16,142 nt of DNA. Source: Accumulibacter sp. GTDB taxonomy: Bacteria > Pseudomonadota > Gammaproteobacteria > Burkholderiales > Rhodocyclaceae. Of this stretch, positions 1-7,703 are shown in pieces. The notes below the pieces were generated by a model. The model had not been told where the DNA came from. It ran no database searches and was given only the letters and a program-made list of their open reading frames with translations. The stretch's first letter is position 1; each line of letters opens with the position of its first letter. The DNA is taken from the NCBI GenBank assembly GCA_031264825.1, contig JAISDL010000027.1, positions 1 through 16,142 on the forward strand. Direction: 5' to 3'. Both the position numbers and the translations under genes were made by a program.

Positions 1-43
1 CTATAGTTCTGAAATAATTTTTTCTGCGATCGTCGAAAAAACC

Positions 44-72
44 TTCATAAATCAAAATTCAAGCGCTATACT
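44..72 (+). promoter_or_regulatory. Possible sigma70-type promoter
   Basis: TTCATA at 44-49 (four of six matches to TTGACA) is followed after exactly 17 bases by TATACT at 67-72 (five of six matches to TATAAT), within an AT-rich stretch. If used, transcription would start near 79 and leave a leader of about 530 bases before the HD-GYP start codon. No transcript evidence is available. Promoter-like pairs in AT-rich DNA occur by chance. Confidence 0.3.
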
Positions 73-177
73 GGAGGCGTTCGTTCCGTTTATGAAGTCT
101 TTATAAAATGACGTGACCGCGCGCGCCGGGGAAGCGATGAAGCGCAAGGGATTTGCAGATTTGTAAATGGGATAACT

Positions 178-242
178 CGTTCGAGACGCGCGCAACCGGA
201 GTCCACGAGATCGGTGGGTTCCGTTTGCGCGCGTCTCGAACG
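178..242. repeat. Long inverted repeat (18 bp perfect arms)
   Basis: Arm one (178-195, CGTTCGAGACGCGCGCAA) is the exact reverse complement of arm two (225-242). After one mismatch the pairing continues for four more base pairs (197-200 with 220-223), leaving a loop of about 19 bases. Transcribed, this would be a very stable stem-loop. No T run follows it, so a simple intrinsic terminator is unlikely. It could be a leader RNA structure, a bidirectional transcription barrier or a protein-binding site. Confidence 0.75.
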
Positions 243-332
243 GGCGTCCGCCAGACATTCGAGTTGTCCTAACGGGGAATAGGAGTCGCGTTTGATGTCT
301 GCTTTCGTGAACCGGACTTCCACCGCCCGCCT

Positions 333-352
333 GGGGGGGGGGGGGGGGGGGG
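333..352 (+). repeat. Poly-G tract, 20 uninterrupted G
   Basis: Positions 333-352 are G without interruption, inside the non-coding leader about 256 bases before the HD-GYP start. Homopolymers of this length are prone to slipped-strand length change. In several bacteria such tracts in promoter regions switch expression. Here the link to expression is inference, and the exact length is also hard for sequencing chemistries to call. Confidence 0.85.
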
Positions 353-473
353 TACATTCCGCCCCCCGGCGAGCCGTATGGTGCGCCTGTGCGCCTTTCA
401 GGGGTATGCGCTTCCCAAAAGGGGCCTCTTATAAGAAGAAAATTTTTTTCCTGGGTCGATTTCATGCTTCAAT

Positions 474-502
474 CCACGTCCGACACCGGGCTGTCGGCGT
501 GG
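474..502 (+). other. Stem-loop about 105 bases before the HD-GYP gene
   Basis: CCACG (474-478) pairs with CGTGG (498-502), and CCGACA (480-485) pairs with TGTCGG (492-497). One bulged T at 479 interrupts the stem, which is closed by a six-base CCGGGC loop. The stem has eleven base pairs. It is too small, and lacks the conserved bases, to be a c-di-GMP riboswitch. No T run follows it directly. It may be a leader structure of the downstream mRNA. Confidence 0.45.
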
Positions 503-608
503 AGGGAGCAAGGCTTCCGCCGCGCTGATCTCCGGGTTTTTGGGAAGAAGTTTCCGACCGGAATGACTTTTTCAACGACACCACGCGCTTGAAGGAACCG
601 CCGAAACC

Positions 609-1682
609 ATGGAAAACGAAAACAACACACGCAAATTGATCATGCTCGTCGACGACAACCGGACGAATCTCCTCGCCGGGAAGGCCGCCTTGTCCGACGA
701 GTATTCGGTCTTGACGATCCCGTCTGCCGAGAAGATGCTCGAATCGCTCGAGTGGAGCCAACCCGAACTCATCCTCCTCGACGTCGATATGCCCGAAATG
801 GACGGCTTCGAGGCGATCAGGATTCTCAAGAGCAAGCCGGCGACGCGCGCGATCCCCGTGATGTTCCTCACCGCGATGAACCGGAGCGCCGACGAACTCG
901 AGGGCCTCGAACTCGGCGCGGTCGATTACATCGCAAAGCCTTTTTCGCCGCCGCTCCTGAGGAAGCGCGTCGAATTGCATTTGCTCCTCGCGTCGCAGAA
1001 ACGCGAACTCCAGAATTACAACGACAATCTCCAGAGCATGGTCGAGGCGAAGACGAAGACGATCGTGAAGCTCCAGAACAAGCTGCTGACGGCGATGGCG
1101 GAGATGGTCGAAGGGCGCGATTGCACGACCGGGGAACACATCGCGAATACGCAGCGCTACCTCGGCATCCTCGTGACCGCGGTGATCGGCACGGGCGCGT
1201 GGGCCGACGAGGCGTCCGAGTGGGACGTCGACCTTCTCCTTCAGTCGTCGCAACTGCACGACGTCGGGAAGATCGCGATCAGCGACAGCATCCTCAAGAA
1301 GCCCGGGAAGCTCACCCCCGAAGAGTTCGACCAGATGAAGGAGCACGTTGCCTTCGGCGTGGGTTTCATCGAGAGGCTCGAAGACGGCGGCGAGGACAGC
1401 CGCTTTCTGAAGTATGCGAAAGTCTTCGCGGCGTTCCACCACGAGAAATGGGACGGTTCGGGATACCCCAACGGGATTGCGGGCGAGGAGATTCCGTTGC
1501 TCGGCCGCATGATGGCGATCGCCGACGTGTACGACGCGCTGACGTCGGTGCGTCCGTACAAAAAGGCCTTCAGCCACGAAGAAGCCGCGAAGATCATCCG
1601 CGAGGGCCGAGGCTCGCATTTCGACCCGACGCTGGTCGACCTCTTCGACCGGACCGCCGATCTCTTCAGCCAGGCGCCGTAA
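609..1682 (+). CDS. Response regulator with HD-GYP output domain (c-di-GMP phosphodiesterase)
   Basis: A 357-residue cytoplasmic protein of RpfG-like layout. The receiver domain (about 8-125) has the acidic pair D15/D16, phospho-acceptor D58 in LLDVDMPEMDG, T88 and K110. A helical linker (about 126-160) follows, with heptad-like spacing. The HD-GYP domain (about 160-355) has H177, the HD pair H217/D218 with K221, H246, HHE at 277-279, DGSGYP at 282-287 and D306, so the metal-binding and catalytic set looks complete. Enzymes of this family hydrolyse cyclic di-GMP to pGpG or GMP. The start ATG has AAGGA at 592-596, 12 bases upstream, a slightly long spacing. The gene lies 103 bases before a hybrid histidine kinase on the same strand, whose HPt domain is a natural phosphodonor for D58. 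The substrate and the partner are inferred from family and position. Confidence 0.93.
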   Translation: MENENNTRKLIMLVDDNRTNLLAGKAALSDEYSVLTIPSAEKMLESLEWSQPELILLDVDMPEMDGFEAIRILKSKPATRAIPVMFLTAMNRSADELEGLELGAVDYIAKPFSPPLLRKRVELHLLLASQKRELQNYNDNLQSMVEAKTKTIVKLQNKLLTAMAEMVEGRDCTTGEHIANTQRYLGILVTAVIGTGAWADEASEWDVDLLLQSSQLHDVGKIAISDSILKKPGKLTPEEFDQMKEHVAFGVGFIERLEDGGEDSRFLKYAKVFAAFHHEKWDGSGYPNGIAGEEIPLLGRMMAIADVYDALTSVRPYKKAFSHEEAAKIIREGRGSHFDPTLVDLFDRTADLFSQAP

Positions 1683-1785
1683 CCCGGGGAACGACGATGT
1701 CTTCGACCGCTTCGGACGGCTTGCGCGCACGGCGGATTTTCATTCCGCCGACACCCGATCTTCCCGTCTTCAGCGGAGCGGTCGC

Positions 1786-4700
1786 ATGGGAGTCTCGGCG
1801 ATGAAGAACTTCCGAAGGCTCGTCCGGTCGAATTACAAAAAAACGATTCTCTTGCTCTCCGCGTGGAGGAAACTCGCGCAGGCGAACTACAAGAGGCTCG
1901 TTTTCGTCTTCAGCGCTTTCATGCTGATGGCGGTCGGCGCGTACGTGCCGATCAGCGAACTCATGCAAAGAAGCCTCTCCGCCCGCGCGGGCAGGGGCCT
2001 CGATATCGCGCACAGGAACATCGACGCGTTCTTTTCGGAAGCGGACACGGCGCTCACTTTCACGGCGCAGACCGTCGAGGTCATGATGCGCCGGGGACAG
2101 TCGCGCGAGAGCGTCGACCGCTACCTCGCGCTGGCGACGAACTGGTTGCGCCAGCACGAAAAATTCAAGGTTTCGACCTTCGCGCTCTACGCTTCGACCG
2201 AGGGGCCTTTTGCCGACGACGCCGAGGGAAACCCCGGCGACGCGCATTACCCGTCGGAAATGTCGTGGCGCGAGGCGACCGCGCGCGCGCGCGACAAGGT
2301 CGCCTTCACCTCGCCTTACGCCGACGCGCGAACGCGCACGCTTTACATCACGGCGGTGAAACAGTTGCGCAACGAGAACAACGACGTCGTCGGCGTCATC
2401 GCGCTCGACGCGGGCGTGTCGTGGTTTCTCGACAGCATCGCGATCCTCGGCAACGTCGTCGGCGGCTACGGGATCACGACCGACGAGAACCTCGTCGTCA
2501 TGGCGCACCCCGACGGGTCCTTCGTCGGGCGCCCGCTGCGCGAACTCGGCGGCGGCTTCCGCGCCGTCTCGGACGCGTTGCGCGTCGGAAAGACCATCTC
2601 GGCGATGGACGGCGAGGACGCTTCCGGAGACGACATCGTGGTCTTCGAGCGGCGCGTCTTCGACGATTGGCATACGGTCCTCGTCATCCTGAAGGCCGTC
2701 TATTACAAGGATACGTACGCGATCGGCGTGATGCTCGTGGGGATGGGCTTCATCCTGTCTTTCTTCCTGTCGTGCATTCTGCTGCTGCTGGAGAACGCCC
2801 GGATCGCGAGCGAAAAGAAGCTCGACGAGAAGATGAAACTCCAGGAACTCGTCTTCAGTTCGGCGCAGATCGGCACGTGGGATATCGACGTGCGCGCCGG
2901 ACGAATCGAGTACAACGACGTCTATCGGGAGATGCTCGGCTACGACAGGGAGGAAATCAACGGCGGCATGGCGAAGTGGCAGGAACTCGTCCACCCCGAC
3001 GACCTGCCCGCCGCGCGCGCCGCGCTCGAAGACGCCCTGAGCGGCAAAACCCCCGCGTATTCGATCGAAGTGCGCGTCCGGTGCAAGGACGGCCACTATA
3101 TCTGGACGCTCGACTTCGGCAGCGTCGTCGAGTGGAGCGAGGGCGGACACGCGCTGCGGATGGTCGGCGGCCACTTCAACCTCAGCAAGGAAAAATCGCT
3201 CCGCATGGCGCTGGGCAAAGTCCAGGACGAGAAAATGCAGTTGCTGCGCGACCGCGACCTCGCGGTGAAAAACAGCGCGGCGAAGTCGGACTTTCTCGCC
3301 AAGATGAGCCACGAGATCCGCACGCCGATGAACGCGATCATCGGGCTTTCGGAACTCGCGTACCGCGAGTACGGGCAGACGAAGGCGCTCGAATACGTCG
3401 CGGATATCAAGCACGCGGGGGAAAACCTTCTCGCGATCATCAACGACATCCTCGACTTCTCGAAGATCGAGTCGGGACGCATGGAATTCGTCCAGGCGCC
3501 TTACCAGCTCTCGTCGCTGCTCTCGGACATTCTGACGATCGTCCACATCAGGATTCTCGAAAAGCCGCTCAAGCTGATCACCGAGATTTCGCCCCTGATC
3601 CCCGCCGTGATGATCGGCGACGTCAACCGCATCCGCCAGATTCTGCTCAACCTGCTCGGCAACGCCGTCAAATTCACCGACCGCGGTTTCGTGAAGTTTT
3701 CGGCGTTCGGAACGCCGATTTCGAGCAGCGCGGTTCAACTGACCTTCATCGTCGAAGACAGCGGGATCGGGATCAAGCGCGAGGATATGCCGAAGCTCTT
3801 CGACGACTTCGTCCGGCTCGACGAGAAGCGTACGAGCGGGATCGAGGGGACGGGGCTGGGGCTGACGATCGCGCGGAGCCTCTGCCGCGTGATGGACGGC
3901 GACATCAACGTGACGAGCGTCTACGGCGTCGGCTCGGTTTTCACGGCGATCATCGCGCAGGGCGTCACCGCCTGGACGCCGATGGGACAGGTTTCCGTCG
4001 CGGCAAGGCGCGTCACGACGCAGCGCGCGAGCTTCATCGCGCCGGAGGCGCGTGTGCTCATCGTCGACGACTTCCCGAGCAACCTGAAGGTCGCCGAGGG
4101 CCTCCTCGCGCTCTACCGGATCAAGACCGATACGTCGCTTTCGGGCAAGGACGGGATTCGCCGCATCGAGGAAAACGACTACGACCTCGTCTTCATGGAT
4201 CACATGATGCCCGAAATGGACGGCGTCGAAACGACGGCGGCGATCCGCGCGCGCGGCGGACGCTTCGCGACGCTCCCGATCGTCGCGCTGACGGCGAATG
4301 CCGTTTCGGGGATGAAGGAGATGTTCCTCGAAAACGGTTTCAACGATTTTCTCTCCAAACCGGTCGAAATCCCCAAGCTCGACAGCGTCCTGAAGACGTG
4401 GATCGCCGAAGAGAAGCGCCTCGACGCGCCCGACGAAGAGCCGGAATCCGCCGCGGACGAATACGTCTTCCCGGAGATCACCGGGGTCGACGTCGCCGAC
4501 GGCATCGCGCGGATCGGCGGTTCGCAAAGCCGCTATCTGACGCTGCTCGAAACTTTCCGGCGCGACGCGCAGGACGGTTTCGCGCTCCTCGAAAATCCCC
4601 CGGACGACGAGTCCTTGCGCGCGTTCACGACGCTCGTGCATTCGCTGAAGAGCGCGCTCGCGACGATCGGCGCGAACGCCTTGTCGCAGTCTGCGGCGCT

Positions 4701-5172
4701 CCTCGAAGAGGCGGGGCGGAAGGGCGAATTTTCGGCGATCCACGAGCGGCTCGTCCCCTTCCGCGCGCGGATCGTCACGCTGACGTCGAGGATCGGCGAG
4801 GTGCTCGCCGAAATGCATTCCGGGGACGGCGGCGACGGCGGGAAGAAGGCGGTCGCGCTCGCGATGGAAACGCTCGAACACTTGAAGACCGCGCTCGACG
4901 AAAAGTCTATCGACGCGATCGACGACGCGATCGCAAAACTCCAGACGCTCCCGCTCTCCGCAAAATCGCGCGACGACGTCTCCCGTGCCGCCGACTTCAT
5001 CCTCACCGCGGATTTTGCCGGCGCCTCCGACATCGTCGCGCGCCTGATCGCGGAAAATCGCGGCAAGACCGCGCAGGCGGCCGCGCAAGGAAAACCACGT
5101 TCCAAACCACGCACCAAACCACGCTCCAAAAAACAACAAAACTCACTACCACTACAACAAGACGAGGGTTAA
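1786..5172 (+). CDS. Membrane-bound hybrid sensor histidine kinase (Cache-like sensor, PAS, HisKA, HATPase, REC, HPt)
   Basis: A protein of 1128 residues. Membrane segments at about 38-56 and 312-335 bracket an extracytoplasmic region of about 255 residues that looks like a dCache ligand sensor. It includes a stretch of the form LYITAVKQLRNENNDVVGVI (187-206). A PAS_3-type fold follows at about 355-470. The kinase core has H509 in SHEIRTPMN, an N-box around N622/N626, D658 in EDSGIGI, and GTGLGL at 688-693. The receiver has D761/D762, D805, T836 and K858. The HPt domain has H952 in HSLKSALATIGA. A helical appendage (about 1027-1090) and a KPRS/KPRT repeat tail close the protein. Residues 501-1087 are nearly the same as the last 586 residues of the second kinase. 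GGAG at 1775-1778 supports the ATG at 1786. A second ATG at 1801, with GGGAG at 1788-1792, is equally possible. The stop lies four bases before the first FIST gene, implying one transcript. The ligand is unknown. Confidence 0.93.
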   Translation: MGVSAMKNFRRLVRSNYKKTILLLSAWRKLAQANYKRLVFVFSAFMLMAVGAYVPISELMQRSLSARAGRGLDIAHRNIDAFFSEADTALTFTAQTVEVMMRRGQSRESVDRYLALATNWLRQHEKFKVSTFALYASTEGPFADDAEGNPGDAHYPSEMSWREATARARDKVAFTSPYADARTRTLYITAVKQLRNENNDVVGVIALDAGVSWFLDSIAILGNVVGGYGITTDENLVVMAHPDGSFVGRPLRELGGGFRAVSDALRVGKTISAMDGEDASGDDIVVFERRVFDDWHTVLVILKAVYYKDTYAIGVMLVGMGFILSFFLSCILLLLENARIASEKKLDEKMKLQELVFSSAQIGTWDIDVRAGRIEYNDVYREMLGYDREEINGGMAKWQELVHPDDLPAARAALEDALSGKTPAYSIEVRVRCKDGHYIWTLDFGSVVEWSEGGHALRMVGGHFNLSKEKSLRMALGKVQDEKMQLLRDRDLAVKNSAAKSDFLAKMSHEIRTPMNAIIGLSELAYREYGQTKALEYVADIKHAGENLLAIINDILDFSKIESGRMEFVQAPYQLSSLLSDILTIVHIRILEKPLKLITEISPLIPAVMIGDVNRIRQILLNLLGNAVKFTDRGFVKFSAFGTPISSSAVQLTFIVEDSGIGIKREDMPKLFDDFVRLDEKRTSGIEGTGLGLTIARSLCRVMDGDINVTSVYGVGSVFTAIIAQGVTAWTPMGQVSVAARRVTTQRASFIAPEARVLIVDDFPSNLKVAEGLLALYRIKTDTSLSGKDGIRRIEENDYDLVFMDHMMPEMDGVETTAAIRARGGRFATLPIVALTANAVSGMKEMFLENGFNDFLSKPVEIPKLDSVLKTWIAEEKRLDAPDEEPESAADEYVFPEITGVDVADGIARIGGSQSRYLTLLETFRRDAQDGFALLENPPDDESLRAFTTLVHSLKSALATIGANALSQSAALLEEAGRKGEFSAIHERLVPFRARIVTLTSRIGEVLAEMHSGDGGDGGKKAVALAMETLEHLKTALDEKSIDAIDDAIAKLQTLPLSAKSRDDVSRAADFILTADFAGASDIVARLIAENRGKTAQAAAQGKPRSKPRTKPRSKKQQNSLPLQQDEG
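3286..5046 (+). repeat. Duplicated kinase core, copy 1 of 2
   Basis: This segment encodes the HisKA-HATPase-REC-HPt-appendage part of the first kinase (residues 501-1087). It is highly similar in DNA to 12379-14136 in the same orientation, including long identical stretches around the G2 box (for example GGACGGGGCTGGGGCTGACG at about 3846) and the receiver domain. The two copies flank the whole FIST array as direct repeats of about 1.76 kb. Confidence 0.85.
5092..5127 (+). repeat. Three 12-base tandem repeats encoding a KPRS/KPRT tail
   Basis: The units AAACCACGTTCC (5092-5103), AAACCACGCACC (5104-5115) and AAACCACGCTCC (5116-5127) encode K-P-R-S, K-P-R-T and K-P-R-S near the end of the first kinase. 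They are followed by a G-poor, AC-rich run to 5160 unlike the surrounding codon use. The second kinase has no such tail, so this is an addition after duplication or a loss from the other copy. The tail should be basic and unstructured. Confidence 0.8.
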
Positions 5173-5176
5173 AACA

Positions 5177-6331
5177 ATGATACGCATGCTGACCGCTTAC
5201 ACACGCGAAATCGACGAGGTGGAAACCTCGGTCTCCGAAATACTCGAACAGCTCGACCTCGAACACCGCCTTCTCGCAAGCTCCGTCGGTATCCTGTCCT
5301 TTCACCCGGACTTCCTCGAATCGGGCGTCGTCCGCGCGCTCGCCGACGCGCTGCCCTTCGACACGGTCGGCGGCACGTCGTCGAACGTGTCGATCGGAGG
5401 CGCGATGGGCGGCCTGATGCTCGTCGTGACGGTGCTCACGAGCGACGACGTCGTTTTCCGCACGGGGGTCAGCCGCGCGATCGCCGACGACCCCGACGGC
5501 GCGATGCGCGAACTCTACGCGCGCGTCGCGCCGCCCGAAATGGGACGGCCGTCGCTGCTCTTCGTCTACGCGCCGGTCCTCGACAAGGTCAGCGGCGACG
5601 ACCTCGTCCGCGCGCTCGACGCGGCGTCCGGCTGCGTCCCGCAGTTCGGCTCGCTCGCGACGACGCATCTCCCGGATTTTTCGGGGATCGAAACGTGCGC
5701 GAACGGGGAACACCACGCCGACGCGCTCGCGCTCGTCGCGTTCTTCGGCGACGTCAGCCCGAAATTCTATCTGACCGGAATCCCCGAAGACCGCGTGATC
5801 CGCCAGAGGGCAACGATCACGAGCGCCGTGAAAAACCGGATCCAGCGCATCAACAATCTCTTGCCGACCGATTACCTCGAATCGGTCGGGCTCGCCGAAA
5901 ACGGCGATATTTCCGGGATCGCTTCCTTCCCCTTCGTCCTGACGCTCACCGACGGCTCGAAGGTCGCGCGCTCGGTCTACAAGACGACCGACGAGGGGCA
6001 CATCCTCGCGTTCGGCGATACGCCCGAAGGCGCCGAACTCGATTTTTCCGACAGCGACGCGGAATTCATCATCAATTCCACGGGAGAGACGGCCGCGCAC
6101 CTCGCCTCGACGCTCAAGACGGGAAACGTCCTGATCTTTTCGTGCGCGGGCCGAAGGTGGGTGCTCGGCGTGACGACCGAAAGAGAAATGGAGGAAGTCG
6201 CCCGCCGCCTGGGCGATTCGTTCGCCTCGCAGTTCGCGTACTCGGGCGGCGAAATCTGCCCGGTCAAGAATCGCGACGGGCGGCAGGTCAACCGTTTTCA
6301 CAATTTTTCGATGGTCGCGTGCGCCTTGTAA
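5177..6331 (+). CDS. Stand-alone FIST-domain sensory protein, paralog 1 of 5
   Basis: A 384-residue soluble protein with no signal peptide or membrane segment. It is built of FIST_N (about 35-225) and FIST_C (about 226-380), the usual length for a free-standing FIST protein. FIST is an established small-ligand sensory domain. Some members (NosP) bind haem and nitric oxide and act on a neighbouring histidine kinase. Family marks here are FHPDF with H43, GGT at 65-67, RVAPPEMG (116-123), TH at 163-164, ETCANG (172-177), FSC with C323, SGGEICPVK (356-364) and RFHNF with H375. It departs from its sisters at SGCVPQFG (151-158), where they have SGG(V/A)P(L/I)FG. The start ATG has GAGG at 5164-5167 and follows the kinase stop by four bases, so it is almost certainly co-transcribed with that kinase. 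The ligand cannot be read from sequence. Confidence 0.9.
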   Translation: MIRMLTAYTREIDEVETSVSEILEQLDLEHRLLASSVGILSFHPDFLESGVVRALADALPFDTVGGTSSNVSIGGAMGGLMLVVTVLTSDDVVFRTGVSRAIADDPDGAMRELYARVAPPEMGRPSLLFVYAPVLDKVSGDDLVRALDAASGCVPQFGSLATTHLPDFSGIETCANGEHHADALALVAFFGDVSPKFYLTGIPEDRVIRQRATITSAVKNRIQRINNLLPTDYLESVGLAENGDISGIASFPFVLTLTDGSKVARSVYKTTDEGHILAFGDTPEGAELDFSDSDAEFIINSTGETAAHLASTLKTGNVLIFSCAGRRWVLGVTTEREMEEVARRLGDSFASQFAYSGGEICPVKNRDGRQVNRFHNFSMVACAL

Positions 6332-6366
6332 CGGGAACGGTGCGAAAATAGAGGGAAATCACCCGG

Positions 6367-6390
6367 CGGCGCGTTCGGACAAACGCGCCG
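6367..6390 (+). terminator. Hairpin between FIST genes 1 and 2 (attenuator-like)
   Basis: CGGCGCGTT (6367-6375) pairs perfectly with AACGCGCCG (6382-6390) around a six-base loop in the 116-base gap between the first two FIST genes. The following bases (TCGTTCG) are not a real T run, so this may only slow transcription, protect the 3' end of the upstream mRNA, or do nothing. The structure is seen. Its function is a guess. Confidence 0.35.
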
Positions 6391-6447
6391 TCGTTCGACT
6401 GTGATGTATCGTTCGAAACCATGCGGGAGAAGGGAAGAAGACCTATC

Positions 6448-7614
6448 ATGATACGAATGCTCACTGCGCATACCCGAAAGACCGACGACGCGCGCGCCGC
6501 CGTCGCGGAGATCCTCGGGCAACTCGACCTTAAAACCCGACGCCTCAAGAACGCGGTCGGAATCCTCGCTTTTCACCCGGACTTCCTTTTGTCGAATACG
6601 GTCAAGGCGCTCTGCGACGCGCTGCCCTTCGATACGGTCGGGGGGACGACCGCCGCCGAGGCCGTCGACGGCGACCTCGGCGACCGAACGCTCACCGTCT
6701 CGGTGCTCACGAGCGATGCCGTCGTCTTCCGCGCGGGCGTGAGCCGTTCGGTCGACGACGACGCCGAGTCCCCCGTCGCCGAACTCTATTCGCGCGTCGC
6801 GCCGCCCGAAATGGGGACGCCGGCGCTGCTTCTCACCGTCGGCCCGATCATCGACAACGCCGGCGGTGACGACTTCGTCGCGGCGATCGACGCGGTGTCC
6901 GGCGGCGTCCCGCTCTTCGGCGCGCTCGCCTTCACGCATCGTCAGGATTTGGGCGGCATCGAGACCTACGCGAACGGCCGGCGCTACTCCGACGCGATCA
7001 CGCTCGTCGCGCTTTTCGGCGACATCGACCCGCATTTTTACATCACGACGCTCCCCGAAGAGAACGGGATCCACGAGAGGGCCGTGATCACGCAGGCCGA
7101 AAAAAACCGGATCCAGCGCATCAACGGTTTCCTCCCGATCTACTACCTCGAAAAGATCGGCCTCGCCGAAAAGGGCCGTGTCAACTCGGACATCATCACC
7201 TACCCCTTCGTCCTGACGCTGAAGGACGGCTCGCAGGTCGCGCGCGCCGCGTACAAGGTCGCCGACGACGGGTCGATCCTGTGCTACGGCAGCGTCATCA
7301 AGGGCGCGCGCGTGTGCTTTTCGGAGATCGGCGCGGATTACGTCGTCGAATCGACGGGAAAGACGATCGCGCACGCGCTCACGGAGTCGACCGACCGGGG
7401 CGCGCTGAGCGCCTTGATCGTCTCCTGCATCAGCCGCAGGTGGGTCCTCGGGGAGGAGGCCGACCTCGAGATGAAGGAAATCGCGATGCGGCTCGACGCC
7501 GCGTTCGCGTACCAGTTCCTGTATTCGGGCGGCGAAATCTGCCCCGTAAAGGACGGCGAAGGCCGATGGGTCAACCGTTTTCACAATTTTTCGATGATCG
7601 CGTGCGTGTTCTGA
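6448..7614 (+). CDS. Stand-alone FIST-domain sensory protein, paralog 2 of 5
   Basis: A 388-residue soluble protein with FIST_N (about 35-225) and FIST_C (about 226-384). I chose the ATG at 6448 because the product then begins MIRMLTAHTRK, matching the sisters, and a purine-rich ribosome site (AAGGGAAGAAG, 6431-6440 region) sits at normal distance. An ATG at 6421 would add nine poorly conserved residues. Conserved marks are H43 (FHPDF), GGT at 65-67, RVAPPEMG, H164 (FTH), C327, GGEICPVK with C365, and RFHNF with H379. The otherwise constant cysteine of GIETCANG is Y174 here, the only paralog with that change, which could alter ligand binding. It lies 116 bases after FIST 1, with a hairpin in the gap. 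Its role is inferred to be ligand sensing for the flanking kinases. Confidence 0.9.
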   Translation: MIRMLTAHTRKTDDARAAVAEILGQLDLKTRRLKNAVGILAFHPDFLLSNTVKALCDALPFDTVGGTTAAEAVDGDLGDRTLTVSVLTSDAVVFRAGVSRSVDDDAESPVAELYSRVAPPEMGTPALLLTVGPIIDNAGGDDFVAAIDAVSGGVPLFGALAFTHRQDLGGIETYANGRRYSDAITLVALFGDIDPHFYITTLPEENGIHERAVITQAEKNRIQRINGFLPIYYLEKIGLAEKGRVNSDIITYPFVLTLKDGSQVARAAYKVADDGSILCYGSVIKGARVCFSEIGADYVVESTGKTIAHALTESTDRGALSALIVSCISRRWVLGEEADLEMKEIAMRLDAAFAYQFLYSGGEICPVKDGEGRWVNRFHNFSMIACVF

Positions 7615-7703
7615 CGAGGGCGAACGATGGCGCGAAGAAAAATCATCGGCGGCGCGACTGTCCGCCAAGCCCGACCGAAGGAGCACACGATTGAGGACCA
7701 TTC

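Larger units (their letters stand above)
1..608. other. 608-base non-coding leader region
   Basis: I see no convincing gene here. Open frames crossing it are low in complexity because they read through the G run and proline/arginine-rich shadows, and none has a good ribosome site or a recognisable domain. The first 170 bases are clearly richer in A and T than the rest of the window. The region holds a promoter-like pair near 44-72, a long inverted repeat at 178-242, a 20-base G run at 333-352, a ten-base palindrome (TCTTATAAGA, 427-436) followed by A4T7, and a hairpin at 474-502. It probably contains the control region of the downstream HD-GYP/kinase/FIST genes. Confidence 0.55.

Noticed and set aside
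292..528. Small plus-strand frame through the G20 run
   Set aside because: It encodes a glycine stretch from the homopolymer and has no ribosome site or recognisable sequence. Its frame would change with every slip of the G run.
480..608. c-di-GMP riboswitch before the HD-GYP gene
   Set aside because: The expected class I or II conserved blocks are not present. Only a simple hairpin is visible.
1666..5139. Very long open frame on the minus strand opposite the first kinase
   Set aside because: It is the shadow of GC-rich, GAC/GTC/CTC-biased plus-strand codons. Its product is an arginine/aspartate-rich string with no domain, while the plus strand has an intact multi-domain kinase.
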